Of a DNA stretch of 56,577 bases, positions 1 through 9,100 are shown piece by piece (the stretch's first letter is position 1; each line of letters begins with the position of its first letter). The notes below the pieces were generated by a model, which saw nothing but the letters and a program-made list of their open reading frames with translations, ran no database searches and had not been told where the DNA came from. The DNA comes from Limnoglobus sp043780595 (GTDB lineage: Bacteria; Planctomycetota; Planctomycetia; Gemmatales; Gemmataceae). Made by a program: the position numbers and the translations under genes. Location: contig JAYWCL010000161.1 in assembly GCA_043780595.1 (NCBI GenBank), forward strand, positions 1-56,577, written 5' to 3'.

Positions 1-96
1 GAATCGCGGATTCGGGCGGTGACCGAAGCGGCGCGATTGCAGCACGCGATCCTGCGCGCGATCCGAATTTCCACGATCGACGACCTCGAACTGTGA
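1..96 (+). CDS. C-terminal end of a protein truncated by the window edge
   Basis: An open frame runs from base 1 to a TGA at 94-96 and would give 31 C-terminal residues rich in Arg, Ile and Ala, ending in Asp-Asp-Leu-Glu-Leu. A strong hairpin at 128-177 just downstream fits a gene end. The fragment is too short to assign a family, so no function is proposed. That the frame is coding is inferred from its position before the hairpin and the lack of competing frames. Confidence 0.45.
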   Translation, partial: ESRIRAVTEAARLQHAILRAIRISTIDDLEL

Positions 97-395
97 CGGC
101 ATTTATACCGTGCACGACTTACAAAATGACGCCGCCCGCAGGCTTGGGGTATGCCCCGTGCATCTGCGAGCGGCGTCGTGGCTCGTCGATTGAATTTTAC
201 ACATCCACGTGAAGACAAAATGTCCGCTCGATGAAGTTTCGCTGAGACTCGCGGTGGCGTCGATCGCGTCAGCGCGACCGCGACGGTTAGGCAATTGGAA
301 ATTGCGCGCGAAAGCGCGCGATTCGTGCGCCGGTTGCGTTCGCGGCGAATAAACTCACAGCTAGCTTTTCACGTCCGCCGATCGGAAACACGCAC
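97..395. other. Intergenic region with two hairpins upstream of a DUF1559 gene
   Basis: No gene is seen here. At 128-177 there is a long stem: GACGCCGC pairs with GCGGCGTC, with inner CGCAG/CTGCG and GGGG/CCCC steps, but no T-run follows. At 304-319 a second compact hairpin has GCGCGC arms around a GAAA loop. The first could end the upstream transcript; the second lies in the likely leader of the next gene. Roles are inferred. Confidence 0.5.
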
Positions 396-1394
396 ATGAC
401 GCTGCGGCGAACCGGGTTCACTCTCATCGAACTGCTCGTCGTGATTGCGATTATCGCGATCCTGATCGGCTTGCTGTTGCCGGCGGTGCAGAAGGTGCGC
501 GAGGCGGCCGCCCGCATCCGCTGCACGAACAATTTGAAACAACTCGCGCTCGGGTTGCACGCGCACGAATCGGCGCTCGGCACTTTCCCGCCGGGTATCG
601 CGCACCCTGGCCCCGATGGACGCTTTACTTCGGTCTTCGTCGAACTGCTCGCGTACATCGAACAGCCCGCGATTGCGGCGAACTGGAACTTCACCACCCC
701 CTCGAACAATTTCACGGGAAGCAATCCGCCGGGCGCGACGCCACTGGCGATGTTCGTTTGCCCGAGTGCGAACGTGGGCCAAAACCCGCTCACTTACGGC
801 AGTTCCACGGCAGGCGTTTCGACGTATGCGGGGAACGGCGGGGCGCGGTCGTTCCCGCCGATGTTGGCGACCGCCGATGGTCTGTTCCACGAAACGGGGC
901 CGACGTCCAAACCGATGGCGAACCAGCGACCGGTAACGATCGCGCAAGTGACCGATGGCCTGTCGAATACGCTGCTTTTGGGCGAGCGGCTGCCGGGCGA
1001 TAGCAACTACGAATCGTGGACGACGGCCCCGATCATGCCGATGCCGAACCCGCCGATTTTGTCGCTGGCGGGCTTCGCCGTGTGGGGTTCGCCGATCGGG
1101 CAATCGGCCATCGCCACGGCCACGCTCAGCAGTTTCGCACCCATCGGCGCGAGTTACCCGCAAGAGTATATTCCGCCTCCCGTGCCACCCGGCAGCCCGC
1201 CGACGCAGGTGAACTGGGCGGACATTTCATCGGACATCTGGTCGCGAATGTGCGCCTACGGCAGTCGCCACACCGGCGGTGCCAACTTCGCGCTCGCCGA
1301 TGGCAGCGTGCGATTCTTGCGTACGACGTTACCGCAATCGACGCTACAAGCGTTGAGCACCCGTGCCGGCAACGAAGTCGTTTCGGTCGAGTGA
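396..1394 (+). CDS. DUF1559 domain protein with type IV pilin-like N-terminus
   Basis: This 332-residue protein begins with a prepilin-type motif: a short basic leader, then GFTLIELLVVIAIIAILIG, where cleavage and methylation occur after the Gly at residue 7. The hydrophobic helix (about residues 8-30) anchors or assembles the protein. Next comes the planctomycete DUF1559 signature: AVQKVREAAAR, a conserved CTNNLKQ, and near the end HTGGANFALADGSVRF. DUF1559 proteins are highly expanded in Planctomycetes and are thought to be pseudopilin-like surface proteins; their substrate is unknown. It is followed 70 bases later by a membrane-protein gene. A second family member lies at 46374..47438. Confidence 0.9.
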   Translation: MTLRRTGFTLIELLVVIAIIAILIGLLLPAVQKVREAAARIRCTNNLKQLALGLHAHESALGTFPPGIAHPGPDGRFTSVFVELLAYIEQPAIAANWNFTTPSNNFTGSNPPGATPLAMFVCPSANVGQNPLTYGSSTAGVSTYAGNGGARSFPPMLATADGLFHETGPTSKPMANQRPVTIAQVTDGLSNTLLLGERLPGDSNYESWTTAPIMPMPNPPILSLAGFAVWGSPIGQSAIATATLSSFAPIGASYPQEYIPPPVPPGSPPTQVNWADISSDIWSRMCAYGSRHTGGANFALADGSVRFLRTTLPQSTLQALSTRAGNEVVSVE

Positions 1395-1463
1395 AAGTCG
1401 CTGGGCTTTCTTGGGTGGGGGTTTTTCTTAGGATGAACGCAATACTCTTCATCGGAGATCGGC

Positions 1464-2258
1464 GTGACACCTGGAACGATGCTCGTTGTGACGTTTGCGA
1501 CCCTGACCGTGGCGCTGTTCGCGCTATTCTGGGGCGGTAGCCGATTCTTGCAGGCGTACGTTTACAACGAACCGGCGAACAAACTCGCCATTCGCGGGTT
1601 GATCGCGGGGTTGCTCGTCGGTGGGTTTCTCACGTTCTGGGTGTTCATCAACACGCGGGCCGAATCGAAAGATCGCTACGGCACCTTCTTCGAGTTCAAC
1701 CCGACCAGTTCGCACCCGTTCGATTCGTTCGAGGCGATCCGGCGCGGCGGCACCAAAGACGACAAAGGCCAGTACCGCGAAACGACGGCCGCATTCAAAA
1801 AACAGGGTGATCGCTACCTGGACATCAAAGACACGACGAAATCGTTCAACATGACGACCGCCGATTATGTGGTCGTGGCGGTGGCGGTAAAAGACGGCGA
1901 AAAAGCAGTGCGGTACGATGCCGACCTCGACGCGAACGGGAAGTACAAGAGCGGCTCGAATCGGCTGTTTAAGGAAGTCGGCGGACGGCGTTACATTGAA
2001 TTCGGCCAGTCGAACAACCCGAGTGCGGTGTTCGCGCCGAGCCGCGGGGCACTCTGGGCGGCACTCGGGCTGAACCTGCTGCACTACGCCGTCTGGACGC
2101 TCGTATTGTGGGCGGTGTTGCGGTTCACACCGGGGCACGCCTTCGGGTTAGCCGTGGCACTCGGGTTACCGACGATGTTGCTGCTCATGCCATTATTATT
2201 CGACAAGAACAAAATGCCCGATTCGTTCGGCAAGCCGGTGGCCGCGCAGGCGAAGTGA
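1464..2258 (+). CDS. Membrane protein of unknown function
   Basis: A 264-residue protein starting at GTG 1464, with GGAG about 8 bases upstream. Hydrophobic stretches near residues 6-25 and 42-62 and two more near 195-245 suggest four membrane helices: an N-terminal hairpin, a soluble middle domain of about 130 residues rich in Lys, Asp and Tyr, and a C-terminal hairpin. The middle domain would lie on one side of the membrane. I do not recognise the family. It follows the DUF1559 gene by 70 bases and could be co-transcribed with it. Confidence 0.7.
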   Translation: MTPGTMLVVTFATLTVALFALFWGGSRFLQAYVYNEPANKLAIRGLIAGLLVGGFLTFWVFINTRAESKDRYGTFFEFNPTSSHPFDSFEAIRRGGTKDDKGQYRETTAAFKKQGDRYLDIKDTTKSFNMTTADYVVVAVAVKDGEKAVRYDADLDANGKYKSGSNRLFKEVGGRRYIEFGQSNNPSAVFAPSRGALWAALGLNLLHYAVWTLVLWAVLRFTPGHAFGLAVALGLPTMLLLMPLLFDKNKMPDSFGKPVAAQAK

Positions 2259-2263
2259 TTCGG

Positions 2264-3394
2264 TTACACCTCGTTCAGCGCAATGCGCAATTCGCGTAGG
2301 AAGTGCTCGACATCGCGGGCGGTGTTGTAGCCGTGGATCGCGATGCGGAGGCGACCGGCGCTGGCCATCACGTGGATATTTTTCGCGTGCAGTTGCTTCT
2401 GAATCGCATCGGCGGCGGGGTGACGGAACGCGACGATGCCCGCGATTCGCTCCGGTTCGATGGGTGTCAGTAGCTCGATCGGCATGGCTTTCAGTTCGTT
2501 CAAACAGTGCATCACCAACGGGCGAGCGTGGCGGTCGATCGCTTCGACGCCGATGCGGCGGATGTATTCCAACCCCGCGCGGATCGCGTACACCGCCGGG
2601 TAGTTCGGCATCCCCACGCTGAAACTGCTCGCGCCCGGCTTACTGATCGCGCGCTCGAAGCGGTTCGCGCCGAAGGCATCTTCGAGGTGGTACCAACCGC
2701 CCGCGGGTACGGTCCACTGTGCGGCGCGCGACGACGGCACGCCGACGAGGCCGCCGCCGTGCGAAGCGAGAATCCACTTGTGCGTACTACTGACGACTAA
2801 GTCCACATTGGTCAGGTTCAACGGGATTCGCCCGAGCGCCTGCGTCACATCGACGGCAATCAGCGCCGGCGAATGCTTGCGAACGGCCGCGATCACTTCG
2901 GGCAGATCGATCGTGAAGCCGTTGTAAAAACTCACCAACGAAACGGTGACGAGTCGCGTCTTCGGCCCGAGAAGCGGAATCAGATCTTCGGTGCGCAAGC
3001 CACCCTGGCGGTTCCGCCACAGCTTCACGCTCGCCGCGCAACTCGGTTGCAACCACGGCGACACGCCTGCGGGGAAGTCGAGATCGTTGATGACGACCTC
3101 ATCGCCCGCTTGCAGATTGAGCGCCATCGCTGCGAGGTTGTACGCTTCGGACGAACACGAACAGATGCCGATTTCTGCCGCCATCAGCCCGTAGAAATGA
3201 GCGACGAGTTCCCTGGTCGCGTCCCATTCGGCGGCGTGCGGGATGCGCCCATCCATGCCGTGTTGTTTATCGCGGAAGTACGCCAGTAACGACTCGCGCA
3301 CCGACAGGGGCGGAATGCCTTCCGCCGCCGAGTTGAGGTACGTGATGCCTTCGAGCGAAGGGAAATCGCGGCGTCGGGTTTCATCCGTGAACAT
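2264..3394 (-). CDS. Aminotransferase class V-fold PLP enzyme
   Basis: A 376-residue fold-type I PLP enzyme of the class V (cysteine desulfurase/selenocysteine lyase-like) group. The start motif ITYLNSAAEG resembles the usual YLN/YFD-A-x-x-G opening. Asp182 with Gln185 (VDVTQALG) and the STHKW motif with Lys206 are the expected cofactor aspartate and Schiff-base lysine, followed by a Gly-rich turn. A cysteine-loop desulfurase motif near the C-terminus is not evident, so an isopenicillin-N-epimerase-like or other class V role is equally possible. It converges on the membrane-protein gene, leaving only 5 bases between their stop codons. Confidence 0.85.
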   Translation of the reverse strand: MFTDETRRRDFPSLEGITYLNSAAEGIPPLSVRESLLAYFRDKQHGMDGRIPHAAEWDATRELVAHFYGLMAAEIGICSCSSEAYNLAAMALNLQAGDEVVINDLDFPAGVSPWLQPSCAASVKLWRNRQGGLRTEDLIPLLGPKTRLVTVSLVSFYNGFTIDLPEVIAAVRKHSPALIAVDVTQALGRIPLNLTNVDLVVSSTHKWILASHGGGLVGVPSSRAAQWTVPAGGWYHLEDAFGANRFERAISKPGASSFSVGMPNYPAVYAIRAGLEYIRRIGVEAIDRHARPLVMHCLNELKAMPIELLTPIEPERIAGIVAFRHPAADAIQKQLHAKNIHVMASAGRLRIAIHGYNTARDVEHFLRELRIALNEV

Positions 3395-3408
3395 GGGTCA
3401 CCGTGCGG

Positions 3409-3564
3409 CTAAGGTTTCTTCGCGGGCAGAACCGTAATCGTAATCGGCCGCGAGGGAATCGTCACCAGCGAGTTGGCTTTCGCCGCTTTTGCGTCTTTCT
3501 GGTACGGCACCTGCGACTGACCCAGCACTGTCAGCGTATAGTCACCCGCACGGGTTTGATTGAC
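3409..3564 (-). pseudogene. C-terminal remnant of a secreted planctomycete protein
   Basis: On the minus strand an open stretch of about 51 residues ends at TAG 3409-3411 and begins straight after an in-frame TGA, with no good start codon. The text (AGDYTLTVLGQ, then NSLVTIPSRPITITVLPAKKP) resembles the last beta-strands of pre-peptidase/PPC-type domains of secreted planctomycete proteins. The rest of the gene is missing. It sits directly upstream of the class V aminotransferase. The domain assignment is from memory of the family and moderately uncertain; that the gene is truncated is directly visible. Confidence 0.5.
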
Positions 3565-3638
3565 TCATAACATCAGCCACCTCTAAAGCATTTGGCGGTC
3601 TGTTCAAACTCTAACATTTGAAATCGTTACGAAGACAT

Positions 3639-4685
3639 TCACGGATCGTAAAACGCGAGATACTCACTCGCACCGGCAGGCATCTCCTCTGGCTTTCCTT
3701 CGTTCCAAGCAATCTCGTTTTCGAGCCAGAAACGATACATGAACTCTTCGAACGTGTTTGCGCACCTCGTGAGGTCTTTCGGGTTCGGCCTGCCGTCTTC
3801 TTTATTCGCAGACTCGCTACCAGTGAAAAAGTAACTCGCGACGACAGCATGGCCACGACCATTGGCGGGCAGATAGAGGTTCCAGTGCTTGCAACCTTGC
3901 GAATCCGACATAAACCGAACTAGCGAGCCAAGCCCGTTGGGGATTTCCACGGGTTGCGTGTCCAGATGAAAGTAGCAATCGGTACTCGAACGGATTTTGT
4001 TCCAAATCTCTTCGTGCTGAAAAAACGCCACGAATTCCTTGGGCAATCGCGACTTGCACGCTTTTCGTAACGCTTTCAGTTTTTTGTCGATCGCTTCTTT
4101 CGTTCCCATCGGACGTTGTGCAAGTGCGGAACGGAGCCAGGAGTAATCACTAGTGAACTTCACTCGCAATGGTGGGAGTTCGTGTGGTCCAAGACTGGTG
4201 TATGTTCCCTCATCCCTTCGATGTCCGATATCAATGCCATACCAACCAACGAGGAACGCGGAACCAGGTTCAGGAATACGCCCATCGACTGGCGGAGGGC
4301 GTCTGCGATCCTTGGGTGGCCAAAGGATTTTGCCCGATTGTGTGATCTGGCCCGCATCCAAATCCACTAGGTACGGTGGGTTCTGGTATTCCGATAGCTC
4401 CTTTAGTGTCTCATCGTACCAATCCCATCGATCCCAGACTTTCCCCTTCAAGGCTGTAATTGGTAGGTTGAGGAATTCGATCGAATCGAATAGCCGTCGC
4501 TTCTGTTCGTAACACCAAGCGACAAACTGGCCTGTTACGTCGTCCGGGTGGTTCCCCAATCCACCACATGCTTGCGATTCATGCAAGATATCCAGTAGTG
4601 GACGTTTCCATGCACCCGAGACGATGACCCCAATTCGCAAATCAACAGGCCAGTGAAAGGCCACGGACTCGAAATGCAGCGGCAT
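3639..4685 (-). CDS. SMI1/KNR4 (SUKH)-like protein
   Basis: A 348-residue soluble protein without signal peptide. The second half (about residues 215-340) carries a SUKH-like pattern: LPKEFVAFFQ, then CYFHL, SLVRFMSDSQGC with a following NLYLP strand, and an aromatic-rich C-terminal helix (FEEFMYRFWLENEIAW). SUKH proteins are commonly immunity proteins against contact-dependent or polymorphic toxins. The N-terminal half has no recognised motif. Its base composition is visibly lower in GC than its neighbours, and it lies between two broken genes, both compatible with an acquired accessory gene. No toxin partner is seen next to it. Confidence 0.65.
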   Translation of the reverse strand: MPLHFESVAFHWPVDLRIGVIVSGAWKRPLLDILHESQACGGLGNHPDDVTGQFVAWCYEQKRRLFDSIEFLNLPITALKGKVWDRWDWYDETLKELSEYQNPPYLVDLDAGQITQSGKILWPPKDRRRPPPVDGRIPEPGSAFLVGWYGIDIGHRRDEGTYTSLGPHELPPLRVKFTSDYSWLRSALAQRPMGTKEAIDKKLKALRKACKSRLPKEFVAFFQHEEIWNKIRSSTDCYFHLDTQPVEIPNGLGSLVRFMSDSQGCKHWNLYLPANGRGHAVVASYFFTGSESANKEDGRPNPKDLTRCANTFEEFMYRFWLENEIAWNEGKPEEMPAGASEYLAFYDP

Positions 4686-4856
4686 ACATCCACCTTACGA
4701 AAAGAGCCATTTGTTCACCGATTGAACATAGGGGAATAAGTGTTCCCGTATGGTTTCCATTTTCCACGATCGAACGCTCGGTATCTTGTGGTGCGTAGGC
4801 GGTCACGGGCATGAATTCAAACTCCTCTTTCCCAATACCATTCTAACCCAATCCAC

Positions 4857-5270
4857 TCACCGGTTGAACATGAACTCCTTGCTGTTCAAAATCGCCCACG
4901 TCACATCTTCGAGGCCCTTCTTCGGGTCTTTCGATTGCTGGATGTGCGCGAGGTTGCGGTTGATTTCCGTCGTTGTGGGGTTGCGGCCGAGCGATACCAA
5001 ATAGATCTCTTCGATCGTGCGGATCAGGTGCTTCGTGTCGAACTTGTGCGCGATGAATTCCTTCGTGAGATACTCGAGGAGTTCGGGGTTCGATGGCGGG
5101 TTCGTTTCGCGTAAATCATCGACTTCGTCAAACGGTAGCCGACCTTCTGACGATCCGCAAGCGAAAAGGTTCCACTTGCGAGCGGGGATGAACTCGGCGG
5201 CTCGTAAGCCCGTTCGCGTTTCACTTTTGTCTCTCGCGAATATCATAGCTTTGCGAACTGTCGCTCCCAT
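4857..5270 (-). pseudogene. Internally deleted DUF1549/DUF1553 (PSCyt/PSD1-type) gene remnant
   Basis: The C-terminal part reads like a planctomycete DUF1553 protein: VDDLRETNPPSNPELL and KHLIRTI, then a direct jump to IYLVSLGRNPTTTEINR and the family ending LNSKEFMFNR. In intact members these blocks are separated by well over a hundred residues, and a cytochrome c/DUF1549 part of several hundred residues precedes them; both are absent here. The apparent N-terminus is coded by a dispersed palindromic repeat (5175-5208), so the start is artificial. I read it as a gene with 5' loss and an internal in-frame deletion. Confidence 0.7.
5175..5208. repeat. Dispersed palindrome, family R1 (CTTACGAG type), diverged copy
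   Basis: Outer arms CTTGCGAG and CTCGTAAG enclose an imperfect inner stem. The same architecture occurs at 10454-10494 and, less completely, near 29583 and 38099. This copy lies inside the DUF1553 remnant and probably marks where the 5' part was lost. Confidence 0.6.
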
Positions 5271-5291
5271 TCCAATATCTGGAGAATCCCG

Positions 5292-5813
5292 ATGTCGTCA
5301 CGCGCTAATGCGGTTACCTTCAAGGGCGAACCGAAGTCTTTGGCTGGTCCCGAAGTCAAAACCGGACAGAAAGCACCGGATTTTAAGACGCTCAACAACG
5401 GCTTGGCCGCCGTCACGCTCGGCGACACGCCGGCGAAAGCGCGGTTGTTCAGCGTCGTGCCGTCGCTCGATACGCCGACGTGCAGCATCCAGACGAAGAA
5501 GTTTGAAGAAGGCATCGCGGCCCTCGGCGACGCCGTCGCGTGTTACACCGTGAGCCTCGATCTGCCGTTCGCACAGAAGCGATTCTGCGCGGACGAGAAC
5601 ATCAAGACCATGCACACGCTGTCCGATGTTCACGATCATTCGTTCGGCAAGAACTGGGGCGTGTTGCTCGAAGGCTTGCCGTTGCCATTGCTGGCGCGGG
5701 CCGTGTTCGTCGTCGATAAAACCGGCACCGTGACGCACGCGGAGTACGTCGCCGAAGTGACCGCCGAGCCGAACTACGCCACGGCGCTCGCCGCACTCAA
5801 AGCCGCAAGCTGA
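5292..5813 (+). CDS. tpx: Thiol peroxidase, atypical 2-Cys peroxiredoxin
   Basis: A 173-residue cytosolic peroxiredoxin of the Tpx family, the usual length. It reduces hydrogen peroxide and alkyl peroxides using thioredoxin. The active-site motif PSLDTPTCSIQT holds peroxidatic Cys64 with Thr61, and the resolving cysteine is Cys99 in the QKRFCA motif, both at canonical Tpx positions. The ATG at 5292 follows a GGAG 8 bases upstream. It is a single gene, transcribed away from the DUF1553 remnant. Confidence 0.95.
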   Translation: MSSRANAVTFKGEPKSLAGPEVKTGQKAPDFKTLNNGLAAVTLGDTPAKARLFSVVPSLDTPTCSIQTKKFEEGIAALGDAVACYTVSLDLPFAQKRFCADENIKTMHTLSDVHDHSFGKNWGVLLEGLPLPLLARAVFVVDKTGTVTHAEYVAEVTAEPNYATALAALKAAS

Positions 5814-6164
5814 ATTTTCGTATTGTAGCTGGGGTCTGTGACCTCGGAGGCCCTTCCGGGGTTCTGTTCTTCGGTCCTGAAAGGATCGCTCACGTAGCCC
5901 ATGGTGGTACCATGGGAGGGGACCGCACCACTGGCCATCGTGGCCTCTTGCGTCGCGTCTCGAAGACTCGCCACGACTAGTTTTATAGGGTATTTGCCCC
6001 CGCGCAGGCTAAAGACCTGCGGCTACCAGAATCAGAAAAGAACGGATAGTTTTTACCGTTTGCAAAATCCTTCACGGCGTTGCCATTATCGGTGATGCGT
6101 GACGTCCACGCGCTCCGCTTCGCAAAGCCTGCGCGTCGCGGCTAATTAAGCGTCGCGGCGAATT
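5814..6164. repeat. Repeat-filled intergenic region (families R2, R4 and others)
   Basis: No gene is seen. At 5867-5929 is a family R2 copy (TTCTTCGGTCCTGAAAGGAT, then a CCATGG palindrome), also found at 20632, 48258 and 52466. Around 6005-6030 a small palindrome contains GCAGGCTAAAGACCTGC. At 6109-6164 is a family R4 copy (CGCGTCGCGGCTAATTAAGC) that abuts the stop codon of the cytochrome gene. Similar R4 copies lie at 13460, 27483 and 31889. Confidence 0.7.
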
Positions 6165-9100
6165 CTACTTCGCAGACAGTTCGCCGCCGCCGAGGATCGT
6201 TTCGCGGTGCGTTGGCGTCGTCGGGTAGATGACCCGATCGCGGGCCGCATAGTTGGCGATCGGGTTTTTCTCGCGGTAGATGCGCGTCGCGGTCGATCGT
6301 GCGACTTCGTCGGGCTTGTACATCAGGTGAAATTCGCGGTGTAGTGCCGACAGCAGCGCGGCGGTTGTCGCGGTGAATTCGGGGTCGGATTTGTCGTCGA
6401 ACGCGGGGCGGACTTCCTTCAGAATGCCGCGCAGTGTGGCGATCTTCGGCTGGTCGGCTTGCGGCGCTCGCTTGGCTAACCCGTCGAGTCCTTGGATGAG
6501 CCGGGCCGCGAAAATCATCCGCTCGGGCTTCGGCAATTTCGCATCGGCGAACTGTTTCGCCAGCACGGGCAGGTCGATCAGGTTCGGCTCGGTGGTGCCG
6601 GTCGATTCGGGGCCACCCGAACCCGACAGATACCCGTACGCTTGGCGCAACAGGTCGTGCGCCTGGACGTCTTCGCTTTCGAGCGCGAGGACTTTCTGTG
6701 CGGACGCCACCGCCCGCAACACGTACTGCCGTTGTGCATCGGAGCCATCGAGTTCAAATTCGCGGCGCTTGAACAAGCGGTTCGCGAGCAAGTTTTGAAT
6801 GATGTAATCTTTCGTAAAATCGAACCCGCGATCCGATGGCTGGTGGCTGCCCGGCGAGACGATTTTCTCGAGGTCGGGGATCGCGGCATCGAGTCCTTCC
6901 TTCGTCGCACGTTCGCTGTTGACGACGGCGGTCAACCACGACAGCGTCCACCACGGGGCCTTCGCGTCCCCGGCGAGTTTCAGGTGGCGTGCGGCATCGT
7001 CGAGGCGGCCTTCGTCGATGTACACCCGCGCCAAGTTCATGTGTGCGTGCGACACGGCATCGGGGGCATCGAGCGTCAGCAACTTCTGGAACGCAGCCTC
7101 GGCCTGACGGAAGTGGCCCTTCCGCGCCCCGACGCCACCTTCGATGAGGTTGGCGATGCCGTAGTCGTTCCAGCGCTGCCAGCCGGCGGCGATCTTCGAG
7201 GTTTGTGCGGGCACCTCGACCGCGACGCCGTCAACGGGCAGCGTGACTTTGTCTTCGCAAATATCGACGATCGGCAACGCGGGTACCGCGCCGCCTTTGT
7301 GAACGATGCTCATGTACTCGTAGTCGAACTTGCGGTAACGCAGCTTCACGTTCAGGTCGATCGGCGCGGTCAGGTCTTTCGGCACGTCGAGCCGATAGTG
7401 AACGACGACGGCCGCACCCGGTGGAATCTGGTGATCGTAGAGCGGCGTGAAGATGTCCTGCGGGTTGCGGCGATTGATGCGGTTGCCGTTGCGGTCGAGC
7501 ATGTGGACGTTAATCATGTGCGCCCATTTATCGAGTTCGCCCGTGTCGTTCGGCCCACTGAGTGCGCCGCTGCGTGCGATCTCCTTGCTGCCGCTCTTCG
7601 CCTGGAAGTCCACCCAGATTTCGTTCGAATCGACGGTGCCCTGGCTGAAGTGGTGCCCGATGTTCAGCGTGCGAATCACGACTTCGACGGTATACGACTG
7701 GCCCGGTTTCAGCTTCGGCAAGTTCGGCCGCAACGGCGCGATCAGCTTCTCCGCGTCGGTCGTTGCGCCATCCTTGATTGCGAACAGGTCGATGCGGAGT
7801 TTCTTGTCTTTGCCATCGGGGTCGGTGCCGCGCAGGAAGTCGGTATGTTCGCGGATTGCCTTGTCGAAGCCTTCCGCACGATCCGCGTAGCGCGGATCAT
7901 TTTTCAACAGCGTCGGCAAGCCGGTGTTCGCGGCGGGGAACAGGTGGTTGTGGTTTTTGCGAACGCCGGTGCCATCGAAATCGCGGGCGGCGAAGTTCTC
8001 GTTCGGGTCGCCGGCGGTCTTCAGGTTCATGTGGCACGTCGAACAATTCGCGCTCGCCTTCGGTGGGTAATAGAAGCTGCGTGCCCCGTTACCCGATGCG
8101 CCACTGAGTAGGAACGAATCGTAGTGGTTCTGCCCGCGGAGGAAGTCCTTGTAGTGGTTCAGTTCGACCGGCAACGAGACTTTATGGCACGTCGAGCAGA
8201 ACTCGGCGGTCTTGTGCAACGGTTTCAGGAACGATTTCTTGTGGACGTCCGGCTTCGCCTTGATGATCTGATTGCTGAGCATCCGCATCGTGTCGCTACT
8301 GCTGAACGCGAACGGGTAATGGTCGGGCGACTCGATCGTGTATGCGGCGTTGCCCGTCGTGCTGTGAACTTCCGAGATCGCATGGCACGCTACGCACGTG
8401 ATGCCCGCATGGCCCGTTACGTGCTTCTCCATGTCGAAGGTCGGATCGTCGAACAGGCCCGAGAAGAACGGCACGGGGTCGTGGCAACCCGCACACCAGC
8501 GGCTCGCCTTGACGTTGCCATCGCGTTCGAGTGCGACCTTGCGGGTTTCCAGCACGCTCGATAAGTACGCGGGATTGTTGAACGAACTGAACTTGTGCGA
8601 CGAGTGCAGGTGATCGTTGTAGATCTCCTTGTGGCACTGCATACAGTAGACGTCGGAGTTCAGCGATTCGACGGGGATGAACTTGCCGTCGGCGGTGCGG
8701 GCCTCGGAGGGGTGGAAGTATTTGTCGCCGTCCTTCGGGCCGACGGCGAACCACTTCGCGGGCGATTGACTGTGCAAAACCATCATGCCGCCGACGAACG
8801 CAACGACGCCCATCGCCCACATTTTCGCGTAACGCCAACGGATGTTCGGCCCCTTGCGGCGGTGCGCGACATAAACGTAAATCGACAGTACGGGTAACAC
8901 GACGTGCAGCCAGTAAACGGTGGAGCGCGAAATCGTGCCGGTGGGCAGTTGCGGCAGGCCGTCGAACTGAAACAGCGCGAACCCCGTGACGCCGATGACC
9001 ATGCCGATGCTGGTGAGCCAGAGGCCACGCCGGATCGCGGCAGGGTTGTTGATCTTCAAACCTTTTCGCATGTGCCAAAGTGCGAACACGACGAACGGCA

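Noticed and set aside
6492..8111. Long plus-strand frame of 539 codons opposite the cytochrome gene
   Set aside because: It is antisense to a gene with five haem motifs; its own text is Arg/Val-rich without domains, as expected from GC-rich shadow frames.
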